Of a stretch of DNA of 64,000 nt, positions 44,599-52,847 are shown in pieces. The DNA lies in the NCBI GenBank assembly GCA_963810775.1, contig CAWEOT010000001.1, positions 295,152 through 359,151 of the forward strand, given 5' to 3'. The translations under genes were made by a program, and so were the position numbers. Positions within the stretch are counted from its first letter, which is position 1. Every line of letters starts with the position of its first letter. Under the pieces are notes generated by a model. It was not told where the DNA came from. It saw only the letters and a list, made by a program, of their open reading frames with translations, and ran no database searches. The DNA is from DATBVX01 sp963810775. Lineage in GTDB: Bacteria > Pseudomonadota > Gammaproteobacteria > Steroidobacterales > Steroidobacteraceae.

Positions 44599-45618
44599 TC
44601 AGCATGGGTGCCGTCCGATCAGGAACTCCTTGTCCGGATCAGTGGTCACGGGAAGATCCGAATCCTTCAGCGCCCTGCGCAGCTGGTTCATGAAGCGGTC
44701 CGGAATACGGGTGGCGGGCGCCCGCAGGCAGCCGCCGTTGAAGCCGGCGAGCCAGTCCTGGTACTTCCATGCTGTCCGATTCAGCACGCTCACGCCGGGA
44801 ACCGACGCGGCTTGTACCGCGCCGCCTGCCAGTCTGGCCGGATGCACCTTCCAGAACAGTTGCATTGCCTCTTCGAATCGTCCCGCGCGAGACAGCTCGA
44901 AAGCCCTGGGATAGTAGTCGCTCATCCATTGAGTGTTGCTCGTGCCTGAGAACTGCAAGGGCATGAAGCGCATCAGTGGGATCGCATCGCCTTCGATGGG
45001 GCAGCTGATGACGACCCGCTCCTGAAAGTAATGCCACATCTCCGCGACGCCAGCGAACAACGGAAAGCCCTGTTCCGCCTTGATGGCGACGATGTTCGGG
45101 ACATCGTCGAGTAGCCGGCGCACGAGCTCGACGGACATACCGGCCGGATCAACTCGCTCGAAGCCCCACATCGGAATCGGAAAGAGCATCACGCCCAACT
45201 GTGTCGCGTCGCAGAAAGACTTGGTGTACTCGTAGATCTCCTGCTCCGTCGTCGGCCAGAACTGCGGCGGATACGACAACAGCACAAGATCGGCGCCAAC
45301 CTGTTCCGCGAGCTGCACGGCTCGGATGTTGTCAGCCAACGTTCCCCACGCGGCGTGGAAGAACAAGCCGAGTCTGTCGCCAACGGTGTCCCTCGCCCAT
45401 TGCGTGAACTGCTGGTTCTCTTCCGGGGTGATCGCGACCTCAGTGCACAGCAACGTATAGCTGAATCCGAGCCTCGTGATGAACTCGATATCATGACGGA
45501 TGCCGCGTTCATTCAGGCACCTGAGATCGGCGCTGTAGGACGGAATCGTCACGCCGGAGCACCCTACCAGGTGGTCCCTCGCCCATTCACGCGCATCGCT
45601 CTTCTTGTACCTGGTCAT
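44599..45618 (-). CDS. Dihydrodipicolinate synthase/N-acetylneuraminate lyase family protein
   Basis: The ATG at 45618 follows GGGAGA and gives 339 residues, a class I (Schiff-base) aldolase TIM barrel. Seen features are the early GVTIPSYSADLRCLNERGIRHDIEFI strand-helix, TPEENQQF, LLSYPPQFWPTTEQEIYEY and the presumed Schiff-base Lys in NIVAIKAEQG. The biosynthetic DapA motif set is not complete, so a catabolic lyase for a keto-acid or hydroxy-acid is more likely than lysine synthesis. It lies 13 bases after the ornithine-cyclodeaminase-like gene on the same strand, so the two form an operon. Confidence 0.87.
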   Translation of the reverse strand: MTRYKKSDAREWARDHLVGCSGVTIPSYSADLRCLNERGIRHDIEFITRLGFSYTLLCTEVAITPEENQQFTQWARDTVGDRLGLFFHAAWGTLADNIRAVQLAEQVGADLVLLSYPPQFWPTTEQEIYEYTKSFCDATQLGVMLFPIPMWGFERVDPAGMSVELVRRLLDDVPNIVAIKAEQGFPLFAGVAEMWHYFQERVVISCPIEGDAIPLMRFMPLQFSGTSNTQWMSDYYPRAFELSRAGRFEEAMQLFWKVHPARLAGGAVQAASVPGVSVLNRTAWKYQDWLAGFNGGCLRAPATRIPDRFMNQLRRALKDSDLPVTTDPDKEFLIGRHPC

Positions 45619-45631
45619 CCGGGTCTCCCGA

Positions 45632-46669
45632 CTATTTCGCCACAGGCGATATGCTCGCCGGCAACACGGTACCGATGCCTCGGGCGCGCGCGCGTGACAG
45701 CAGCATCTCCGCAACCACCACGTCCTGCAGGGCGGATCCCACTGACTTGTAGAGCACGATGCCGGCGGGATCTGCTCGCGGCGCTACGCGCCCGCCGATC
45801 AGATCGCTCAGCGACACGAGCTTCCGCATGAACTCCACGCCGGACTGCTTCGCCGCGAGCATGTCCCCCGTATCGTGTGCGACTTCTTCGGGCATGTCTG
45901 CGACGATCAGCTCCGCCCGCTCAACCGCTTCGACGTCGACCTCGCGCTGTTCGGGCAATGTCGAGCCGATCGACACTACAGTCATGCCAAGCTCCAGCCA
46001 CTTCCCCAACAGCACCGGCGATTCGTCTCTCGCCCGTGCGGCACAGACGACCACGTCCGCGCCTGCGATTGCGCTTTGCGGCTCATCGGCTGGCAGGACC
46101 GAAGCACTCAGCTTGACGCGAAACTCCTCGGCGAAACGCTCCCGGTTGTCACGCGTCGGACTGAACACGCTCACGTGCGAGATGTCTCGCGCAGCCGCGA
46201 GGGCCGTGAGCTGGGCACGCGCCTCGAATCCCGACCCGAGTAAGCAAACTCGCAGAGCCCGACGGGGAGCGAGTGCATCGATCGCCACGGCGGCCGTAGC
46301 GGCCGTACGGATGCCTGTGACTTGTTTGCCATCGATGAGGGCGTCCAGATTCATGGTCTCCTGGTTGAACAGCGCGATCAGATAGTTCGCCCGGCGAGCG
46401 CGCGTCGATGCCGCAATGAGTTTGCAGCCCAGATAGCCGTCCAGTGGCGATATAGCGGTGAGCCCGCGAAGCCACACACCGGGGCCGCGCGCCATTGACC
46501 GGGGCGGCACGCTGTGCGGGTCGATTCTCGCCGCGTACGCCCGCCGCAACGACTCGATTGCAGCATTCCAATCCGCGACCGTCGTCACATCCGCGTCCGT
46601 GAGAAGCAACGTTGGTCGCGTCGATGCCGAGCCGGATGGAGTCATGGCTTGCACGATGTGCCCAATCAT
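45632..46669 (-). CDS. Ornithine cyclodeaminase/mu-crystallin family protein
   Basis: The protein (345 residues from ATG 46669; an ATG at 46645 is equally possible) has the family pattern. The N-terminal substrate part has LTDADV and ARGPGVWLRGL; the helix DALIDGKQVTGIRTAATAAVA and the Rossmann motif LLGSGFEARAQL follow. The block VVSIGSTLPEQREVD completes it. Such enzymes bind NAD(P) and act on ornithine, alanine, imino acids or related amines. Linked to the DapA-like lyase downstream, it suggests a small amino-acid-type catabolic unit. The exact substrate is not known. Confidence 0.88.
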   Translation of the reverse strand: MIGHIVQAMTPSGSASTRPTLLLTDADVTTVADWNAAIESLRRAYAARIDPHSVPPRSMARGPGVWLRGLTAISPLDGYLGCKLIAASTRARRANYLIALFNQETMNLDALIDGKQVTGIRTAATAAVAIDALAPRRALRVCLLGSGFEARAQLTALAAARDISHVSVFSPTRDNRERFAEEFRVKLSASVLPADEPQSAIAGADVVVCAARARDESPVLLGKWLELGMTVVSIGSTLPEQREVDVEAVERAELIVADMPEEVAHDTGDMLAAKQSGVEFMRKLVSLSDLIGGRVAPRADPAGIVLYKSVGSALQDVVVAEMLLSRARARGIGTVLPASISPVAK

Positions 46670-46740
46670 AGCCGCGTGGCGCAGCGACTTGAATTGATTC
46701 AGGACATGACATCCATCGCGCAGAGTGATACACGCGCACT

Positions 46741-47045
46741 GGACTGAAGGTAACCACCACGTGGTCTTCCGCCGCAGATATATCGGCAAACGTACAGCCA
46801 AGTCGAACATTCGTGCCGGAGGCGCGAGTTGCGTCCGCGAGGATCTTGGCCAGCACCGGACGCATGATGCCCCCCGAGCCCGGGACGTAGCTTCCCGCGC
46901 AACGCGGCGTCGGCAGTTGAGCGATAGGATGACCCTGCGCCGTGAAGATGTCGCAGCCGTCGGTCATGGCGCCGAGTTTCATCACCTGATCGAGGACGCC
47001 AATCGTTCGGAATGCGCGCAACGCCGCCCCGCCAACCGTGATGCC
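46741..47045 (-). pseudogene. Fragment of an FAD-dependent aromatic monooxygenase
   Basis: About 100 residues match the middle of UbiH/PHBH-type flavin monooxygenases: AGITVGGAALRAFRTIGVLDQV, then PGSGGIMRPVLAKILADATR and VRLGCTFADISAAEDHVVVTFS. The N-terminal GxGxxG nucleotide site and the C-terminal catalytic part are missing. Upstream it joins directly to a truncated GNAT gene and downstream to the start region of the OCD gene. Non-functional remnant. Confidence 0.8.
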
Positions 47046-47049
47046 CGCG

Positions 47050-47334
47050 CTACTCGCGCGTGACCGCCATCCCGACCTCCCCGAACCCGTGCTGGCTCGG
47101 CTCGAGGTGCAGCGAGCCGACGATCTCGCCGCTGGCGACCGCGACGAACGTCCCGTCGAGAGTCCAGCTCGCAGCGCGCGCCTCGACCTCGACAGGCGGC
47201 TCCGTGGCAATCCCATCGCGCTCTTCGGCGACCGCGGCGAACACAACCGCTATCGGAAGCCGGTCTTCGTCGCGAGCAGGACGGACATGGAAGGCTGCTT
47301 CGGCTACGTTCAGATCCTTGCACGGGGGATTCAA
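47050..47334 (-). pseudogene. Truncated GNAT acetyltransferase
   Basis: The frame gives the GNAT N-terminal half: VRPARDEDRLPIAVVFAAVAEERDGIATEPPVEVEARA in parts, then GEIVGSLHLEPSQHGFGEVGMAV. The acetyl-CoA-binding Q/RxxGxG/A loop and the last strands are missing; a stop follows where the flavin-monooxygenase fragment starts. The junction of two truncated genes marks an illegitimate recombination point. Confidence 0.75.
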
Positions 47335-47400
47335 ACACCCTATTGCGCGTGCTGCGGGGAAGGTGGTGTGTGCTTGAGAAGGGGTACCGATGGCGCTGGG

Positions 47401-47553
47401 TTGGGGCTCTTGTTGCCCGAAGACCCGATCTCTTGCGGTCTCTCACGGGGCAACGAGGGGGATCGGTCGATTGCCCACAGCCAAAAAGGAGGTCCCCGCT
47501 ACTCTTTATATGGAGGCCTCGACGCGAACCGCCGGGGCCTTTTCATTGTCCGT
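47401..47553 (+). repeat. Copy of the metY 3' end plus terminator, with shared upstream flank
   Basis: The CCCCGCTACT...AGGCCTCGACGCGAACCGCC...GGGGCCTTTTCATTGTCC block (47494-47553) repeats the initiator tRNA end and terminator. The preceding about 90 bases (47401-47493) also match those preceding the copy at 49011, making a direct repeat of about 150 bases around the Rieske gene. Confidence 0.85.
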
Positions 47554-47569
47554 TCCAGCCATCCATTGG

Positions 47570-48622
47570 CTAGCCTGACGCCTGCGGAGTTTGCAGCGGT
47601 TTGCCGGCCTGTTGTTCGGCCGCGATCAGTCGATCGACTAGGCGTCGGAAGCTGTAGAGCGCAGAGTCCGCGCCGATCGCCATGCGATTGAGGTCGGAAT
47701 TAGTGTCCACGCGCTTTTGCTGCGCTTCGATCATCTTTCGATCCTCTTCGAACGCGGCGAGCGCTGTACGCCACATCAGGTCCAGCAGGCCGGGCGCATC
47801 CGCCGACTTGCGCGGCCCCCAGGAAAAGAAGTAGTGCGAAGCGCGCTCCGTCTCCGGCGTCACCGCCTGACAGCTGAACGAGCTGAAATCGTTCTCTCCC
47901 GGCTCGACACTCACAGTTCCGGCAGGTGGGCGGCTACCACGCAGCAGTAGAATTGCCGGGATCAAGAAGTCATAGACGTTGAATACATCGATCTTGCCCG
48001 TTTGGCCTCGCTCCGCCAGCATCGGTCCGGCGTCAACATCTTTCATCGTGTGGATGATCCGCAATCCGCGGTCAAGTCGTTGCATCTTCGGTGGTTGGTT
48101 CGCCCAGGCGTTTGTTCCGCCAAACGTCCGGGCGTGGACAAACGTGAGATGAGAGAAGTCGAGTAGGTTGTCGCAGATCAGCTGGCAGCTCGCGTCATAG
48201 TGCAAATACCCTGCCCTCAGCCGCCAATCGGGATGATCCAAGCCGACCGCCGGGGGAATGAGAGTCTCGTCAGCCTTCGCCGGATCCCCCATCCAGATCC
48301 AGATCCAGCTGTGTCGCTCCACGACAGGGAACGCGCGCACCCGCGCTTGCGTCGGGATCTTGTCCTGCCCCGGTATTTCGACACATATCCCGCGGGAATC
48401 AAACTTGAGGCCGTGGTATCCGCAGCGCAAGTAGTCACCTTCCTTGCGCCCCAGCGATAGGGGAGCCGCCCGATGACAGCAGCGATCTTCCAACGCAGTG
48501 ACGCTGCGATCTGCGCAACGAAAGAAAACAATTGGCTCGCCGAGAATCGAGCGCGCAAGCAAGGTCTCCGCACTCAACTCGTGGTTCCATGCGGCGACAT
48601 ACCAACAATTTCTGATGAACAT
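47570..48622 (-). CDS. Rieske non-haem iron oxygenase, large subunit
   Basis: The 350-residue protein is a ring-hydroxylating or O-demethylating oxygenase alpha subunit of the VanA-like type. The Rieske [2Fe-2S] ligands are C48 and H50 in DRCCHRAAPLS and C67 and H70 in LRCGYHGLKFD. The mononuclear iron site is D155, H158 and H163 in DNLLDFSHLTFVH. It acts with a reductase that is not in the window. The gene lies alone between two metY-end repeats, likely as part of an acquired aromatic or O-methyl compound degradation set. The substrate cannot be inferred. Confidence 0.92.
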   Translation of the reverse strand: MFIRNCWYVAAWNHELSAETLLARSILGEPIVFFRCADRSVTALEDRCCHRAAPLSLGRKEGDYLRCGYHGLKFDSRGICVEIPGQDKIPTQARVRAFPVVERHSWIWIWMGDPAKADETLIPPAVGLDHPDWRLRAGYLHYDASCQLICDNLLDFSHLTFVHARTFGGTNAWANQPPKMQRLDRGLRIIHTMKDVDAGPMLAERGQTGKIDVFNVYDFLIPAILLLRGSRPPAGTVSVEPGENDFSSFSCQAVTPETERASHYFFSWGPRKSADAPGLLDLMWRTALAAFEEDRKMIEAQQKRVDTNSDLNRMAIGADSALYSFRRLVDRLIAAEQQAGKPLQTPQASG

Positions 48623-48918
48623 TGACGTGCTCTTACCTGGCGCGCGGCAACCGTGCCCGCCGAATTCTAGCGAGGATCAGCTGGTCGATTCGACATGATT
48701 GGGGTTGTCAGGCTCTTGTGAGAAGGACGCGGTGGGCGACCCGAGCATCAGCGCAGTGCCAGCTCAATGAATTCAGTGGTGTGCGAAACGCAACTCACGC
48801 CCGCGATTCGAACCTGCATAGCACTGCGAGAACACGTGCCCAGACCAGCCAACGTCCGCTCTGGCCGAATTGCGACTGAGCGCCATCGACCTAAAGGGTG
48901 CCGTGGGCTGCACGCCGG

Positions 48919-49078
48919 TTGGGGCTTTTGCTTGCCCGAAGACCGATCTCTTGCGGGCTCTCACCGGGCAACGAGGGGGATGGGTCGATCGCTCACAGCC
49001 AAAAAGCAGGCCCCCGCTACCACTTCGATGAAGGCCTCGGCGCGAACCGCCGGGGCCTTTCCATTTGTCCGCTATCGA
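48919..49078 (+). repeat. Copy of the metY 3' end plus terminator, with shared upstream flank
   Basis: CCCCCGCTACCAC at 49011 is identical to the tRNA end at 41768. The following GAAGGCCTCGGCGCGAACCG and CCGGGGCCTTTCCATTTGTCC match the metY terminator closely. The upstream 90 bases repeat 47401-47493. The IS30 element begins exactly where the similarity ends. The preceding stretch 48623-48918 holds no recognisable gene. Confidence 0.88.
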
Positions 49079-50309
49079 CTGCGGATTCAATCAGTCGATG
49101 CAACACCTAGACTCTCAGTGTAGAGACGAGGATGTTGCCCATGAAGTACCGGACGAGGATCCAGTACACCGAGGCCGACAAGGCGTTGATGTGGGAACGC
49201 TGGCGTCGGGGCGAGTCCCTGAACGCGATCGCTCGGCTCTTCGATCGTAACCACTCCGCGATTGGCGGCATTCTGTCGCGAACTGGCGGTATACGACCCC
49301 CGCCGCGGCGCCGCTCCCAGTTGGCACTGGCCCTGGCGGAACGCGAAGAGATCTCGCGTGGCGTGATGGCTGGTCTGTCGGCTCGCGCGATTGCGCGCAC
49401 GCTCGCACGAGCGCCGTGCACGGTGAGCCGCGAGATCCGCCGTAACGGCGGTCGACGGTCGTACCGTGCGAGTGAGGCCGACGGGTCGGCGTGGCAGCGA
49501 GCGGCGCGGCCGAAGCGCAGTAAACTCGCGCAGAACCCTGCGCTGGCGCGGGTCGTGGCCGACAAGCTGCAGCTCGAATGGTCGCCGTACCAAGTGGCCG
49601 GGTGGCTCAAGCGCACGTATCCGCAGGACGAGACGCGCCACGTGTCCCACGAGACGATTTATCGCACGCTCTTTATCCAGGCTCGCGGAGCCCTGAAGAA
49701 AGAGCTGTTGCAGCACCTGCGACGCACCCGTGGGATGCGCCGCTCGCGCCACCACACGCAGAAGACGCCCGATCATGGCCGGATCACCGAGACGGTGTCG
49801 ATCCGCGAACGTCCGGCCGAGGCCGAGGACCGGGCGGTACCGGGCCACTGGGAGGGCGATCTGTTCTTCGGCAGCAACAACAGCCAGATCGCCACCTTGG
49901 TGGAACGTCAGACGCGCTATCTGATGCTCGTGCGAGTGGCGGACAAGGGCAGCGAGACGGTGATCAATGCTCTCATCAAGCAGGCGCACAAGCTGCCCCG
50001 GGAGCTGTACAAATCACTGACCTGGGACCGCGGCTCCGAGATGGCGGAACACAAGCGCTTCTCGCTGGCGACCGACGTGAAGGTCTACTTTTGCGATCCC
50101 CAACAGCCTTGGCAGCGTGGATCGAACGAAAACACCAACGGACTACTACGGCAGTACTTCCCGAAAGGAATGGACCTGTCGGGCATCAATCAAATCAGGC
50201 TCAACGCGGTCGCGCGACGGCTGAACGAGCGACCCAGAGAAACGCTCAGCTTCGAAACGCCGGCAGAACGCTTTGCCCAATGCGTTGCGTCGATCGGTTG
50301 AATCCGCAG
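49079..50309 (+). mobile_element. IS30-family insertion sequence
   Basis: Terminal inverted repeats CTGCGGATTCAATCAGTCG (from 49079) and the reverse complement CTGCGGATTCAACCGATCG (ending 50309) bound a 1.23-kb element holding one transposase. The right repeat overlaps the last codons of the transposase. No target duplication is clear. It inserted precisely at the end of a metY-end repeat. Confidence 0.88.
49132..50301 (+). CDS. IS30-family transposase
   Basis: The 389-residue protein has N-terminal helix-turn-helix regions (LNAIARLFDRNHSAIGGIL; LSARAIARTLARAPCTVSREIRRNG) and the DDE catalytic core. Asp lies in GHWEGDLFFG, Asp in LTWDRGSEM, and the Glu follows in RGSNENTNGLLRQYFPKG, the IS30 signature. 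The frame is intact, so the element may still be active. The start at 49132 (TTG) precedes an in-frame ATG at 49141, which may be the true start. Confidence 0.93.
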   Translation: MLPMKYRTRIQYTEADKALMWERWRRGESLNAIARLFDRNHSAIGGILSRTGGIRPPPRRRSQLALALAEREEISRGVMAGLSARAIARTLARAPCTVSREIRRNGGRRSYRASEADGSAWQRAARPKRSKLAQNPALARVVADKLQLEWSPYQVAGWLKRTYPQDETRHVSHETIYRTLFIQARGALKKELLQHLRRTRGMRRSRHHTQKTPDHGRITETVSIRERPAEAEDRAVPGHWEGDLFFGSNNSQIATLVERQTRYLMLVRVADKGSETVINALIKQAHKLPRELYKSLTWDRGSEMAEHKRFSLATDVKVYFCDPQQPWQRGSNENTNGLLRQYFPKGMDLSGINQIRLNAVARRLNERPRETLSFETPAERFAQCVASIG

Positions 50310-50607
50310 CCAGAAACGGACGAATTGCTCGTTGAGACACTAACCAGATGCAGACGATCTACATCTGCCTACTCGTCCTCGAGGTGCGCGACGTAATGCT
50401 CCTTGCGCTTCCGCCAAGGTGGCTTCGGTCTCGTCACTGCGTCCGTGCAGCCTTGGACGATGGCCAGCACGCTACTCCGAACTCCCGCTCGAGGTCGCGC
50501 CTAGCTGACGCTGAGCGGCTGGGCCAGTAACACGACGTCGGCACTTGTGCGCCGCCCCTGACGGCGGCGTAGCATGGCCTGCGTCCCGCCAGCCACGGAG
50601 TGTCGCC
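50310..50607. other. Gap without a recognisable gene
   Basis: Between the IS30 right end and the tail-tube gene I see only short unrelated frames. The last bases hold the ribosome site CGGAG of the next gene. Confidence 0.3.
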
Positions 50608-51297
50608 ATGCCCATGACAGAACAGCTGTGGACGGCCCTTGCCCATTACCTGCAGGAAATTCTCCCTCGGGCCGCGCCTGATTGGACGACGAGCAACTCG
50701 CACGATCCCGGAATCACCGTGCTGGAGGTCCTGAACTACGCGCTCACCGATCTCCAGCTCCGCAGGCCGCTGGACGACGGTGCTCGCTCGCTGGCGCAGG
50801 CCGTCGCGGGCCAAGCGACTGCGCTCGCGCGAGCGTACGGCTCGATGTCGCCGCGCATCGATCCCTACAAGAACTTCAAATTCCGGGTGAAGTGGGACAG
50901 TCACTATGTCGCGGGCGTCCACAAGGTGAGTGCCTTGAAGCGAACCACGGAGATCGTCGAGTACCGCGAAGGTGGCGACACGACGCCCCGGCGGTTGCCG
51001 GGACCGACGCGGTACGACCCCATCACGCTGGAACGCGGCATCACATACGACCGTGAGTTCGAGACCTGGGCGAACGCCGCGGCGGGCGGAAGTGCAGGCT
51101 CGCCACAAGTCGTACCCAAGGAAGTCGTCATCGAGTTGTTCGACGAAGCCGGACGACTACTCTCGAGCTACAAGGTCTGGGGATGCTGGGTGTCGCAATA
51201 CCAGGCCTTGCCGGAGCTCGATGCCGACGGCGCGGGCGCGCTGATCGAGACCCTGCGTCTGGAATGCGAGGGGTGGCAACGAATCGACCCCGCTTGA
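50608..51297 (+). CDS. Orphan contractile-injection tail-tube (gp19-like) protein with baseplate J-like N-terminus
   Basis: The ATG at 50608 follows CGGAG and gives 229 residues. The C-terminal 145 residues match the T4 gp19/Afp1 tail-tube family: FKFRVKWDSHYVAGVHKVSAL, EIVEYREGG, ITLERGITYDREFETW and VVIELFDEAGRLLSSYKVWGCW. The first 60 (LPRAAPDWTTSNSHDPGITVLEVLNYALTD) instead resemble the start of baseplate J-like assembly proteins. No sheath, baseplate, spike or ATPase gene is nearby. It may be a relic of an injection system or an exapted single tube protein. Confidence 0.8.
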   Translation: MPMTEQLWTALAHYLQEILPRAAPDWTTSNSHDPGITVLEVLNYALTDLQLRRPLDDGARSLAQAVAGQATALARAYGSMSPRIDPYKNFKFRVKWDSHYVAGVHKVSALKRTTEIVEYREGGDTTPRRLPGPTRYDPITLERGITYDREFETWANAAAGGSAGSPQVVPKEVVIELFDEAGRLLSSYKVWGCWVSQYQALPELDADGAGALIETLRLECEGWQRIDPA

Positions 51298-51402
51298 AGT
51301 CGATATCGCCGGGCACGAGCCGTTGCAGGCTCCTGGTCGCCTCGTGATGGCGCCATCGTGCGGCGGGCGATTTCATCTCGATAGGCTTCGGCCATCGCAC
51401 CA

Positions 51403-51912
51403 TTGACTGAGAGCAGGATCTTGCTCCCCTCGGGCTACGGACGCCTTGTCGCCATCGTGTACGCGGGCGACGTCGACGTGAATGCAGAACTCGTGAAGCA
51501 AGGCCACGCTTGGGCGTTTCGCAAGTACATGCGCAAGACTGAGGACGCCGATTTGTGCGCGCTGGAGCAGGCGGCGAGAAGCGACAAGCGCGGCCTTTGG
51601 GCGCTACCTGCCAATGAGCGCATCGCGCCGTGGGAGTGGCGTAAGCGAGGGAACCGCCCGACGTTCACCGACTATAGTGGCGAGACCGCGGAAAACTGCA
51701 TTGCTGCCATCGGCGCTCTTGCCAGTGCAGAAGCGCCAGCCAGAGCTCTTATTGAGCCTACGACTGCCGGAGAGCCGTTCACATGCGGGACTAAGGCGTA
51801 CTGTCGCGAGATGGTCTCTTGCGAAGAGGCGCGCTTCTATCTCGCGAAATGCGGGTTCACAGAGTTGGACGGCGACGGCGACGGGATTCCCTGCGAAACG
51901 CTGTGTTGGTGA
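51403..51912 (+). pseudogene. N-terminally truncated thermonuclease with Excalibur domain
   Basis: The readable product starts inside the staphylococcal-nuclease fold (YGRLVAIVYAGDVDVNAELVKQGHAWAFRKY). The N-terminal half with its signal peptide, DGDT metal site and RLAGIDAPE block is missing, and no such sequence lies upstream. The C-terminus is a complete Excalibur calcium-binding motif (CREMVSCEEARFYLAKCG, then DGDGDGIPCE). The TTG at 51403 is only a nominal start. The catalytic Arg/Glu set is incomplete, so nuclease activity is unlikely. Confidence 0.78.
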
Positions 51913-51997
51913 TCCTTGAACAGACGAGTGTCCGAATAACGGACCCTTTGCGGTCATTCGCGTTGGCCCGAAGCAAGATCTAATGCGATGCATTGCC

Positions 51998-52486
51998 CTA
52001 CGATTTCTTTGGATAGTCGAGCGCCACTTTTGCGAGATTCGCCTTGCCGACGCTTGACCATGACCTTGCAGTGAACGTGAACTTGGCGACAGCGCACGTC
52101 GGCATGCGCACGATGTCGCTTGAGAGGCGACGCGCGAGCTCGGTCAATTCGGGGTTATGGCCGAAGAGCATCACGCGTTCCAGCTCGTCGTCGAGCCTGT
52201 GAATGACGTTGAGCAGTCCATCCGCGTCGCCGCCATACAGCCGATCATCTACGACGATATCCTTGAGCTTGTAATCGAGCTTCTTGGCGATTATCTCTGC
52301 CGTCGCGAGCGCGCGCATCGCCGGGCTCGACAGGATCAACTCGGGCTTCACATCGCGCTTCGCTAATCGCTTACCCATCTTCGGCGCATCGCGCTTGCCG
52401 CGGTCGTCCAATGGCCGGTCCTTGTCAGGCAACGTTGTGTCGTCCCAACTCGACTTTGCGTGGCGGACGAGAAATAGCGTTTTCAT
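51998..52486 (-). CDS. sixA: Phosphohistidine phosphatase SixA-like
   Basis: The 162-residue protein is a histidine phosphatase of the SixA type. It has the catalytic RH motif in LFLVRHAKSSWDD, LSSPAMRALATAEII, and the second His in LFGHNPELTELARRL. SixA dephosphorylates phosphohistidine in signalling or PTS proteins such as NPr. No PTS gene is nearby. It ends 85 bases from the truncated nuclease, convergently. Confidence 0.9.
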   Translation of the reverse strand: MKTLFLVRHAKSSWDDTTLPDKDRPLDDRGKRDAPKMGKRLAKRDVKPELILSSPAMRALATAEIIAKKLDYKLKDIVVDDRLYGGDADGLLNVIHRLDDELERVMLFGHNPELTELARRLSSDIVRMPTCAVAKFTFTARSWSSVGKANLAKVALDYPKKS

Positions 52487-52847
52487 GCCAGATCCCGTGC
52501 TGCGGGAAGACCTGTCGGCCCAGCGTTGATCGCACTGACTGGAACGACAGACCTATGCATCCGCGTCGGCGGCTGCGCCACAGGAGCCAAACGCACATCG
52601 CCATGCGGACGGGAAAGTGCACGTCCATCAGTCAGCTGCACCGAAGCCTGTACCAGATGGGCTGGACTCACTGGCAAAGCGTGACCGGACATCACCATGA
52701 TGAGAACTGACCGAGGCGCGGAAACTGTGGAATTGAGTGAGGCCAGATGCCGACCGAATCGCGATCAACGCTTTGTCGTGCAATTCAAACGCATTGATCG
52801 ATCACGATCGGCACCAGGTGGTATTAGACTCAATCTTCCAAATCGTT
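52487..52847. other. Gap without a recognisable gene
   Basis: Only short overlapping frames on both strands are seen; none has a motif or ribosome site. It separates sixA from the convergently placed end of the secreted helical protein. Confidence 0.3.

Noticed and set aside
47390..49123. Two similar small plus-strand proteins (about 47390-47578 and 48767-49123) that look like paralogues
   Set aside because: Both are translations of the repeated metY-end block and its flank; the similarity comes from the DNA repeat, not from protein selection.
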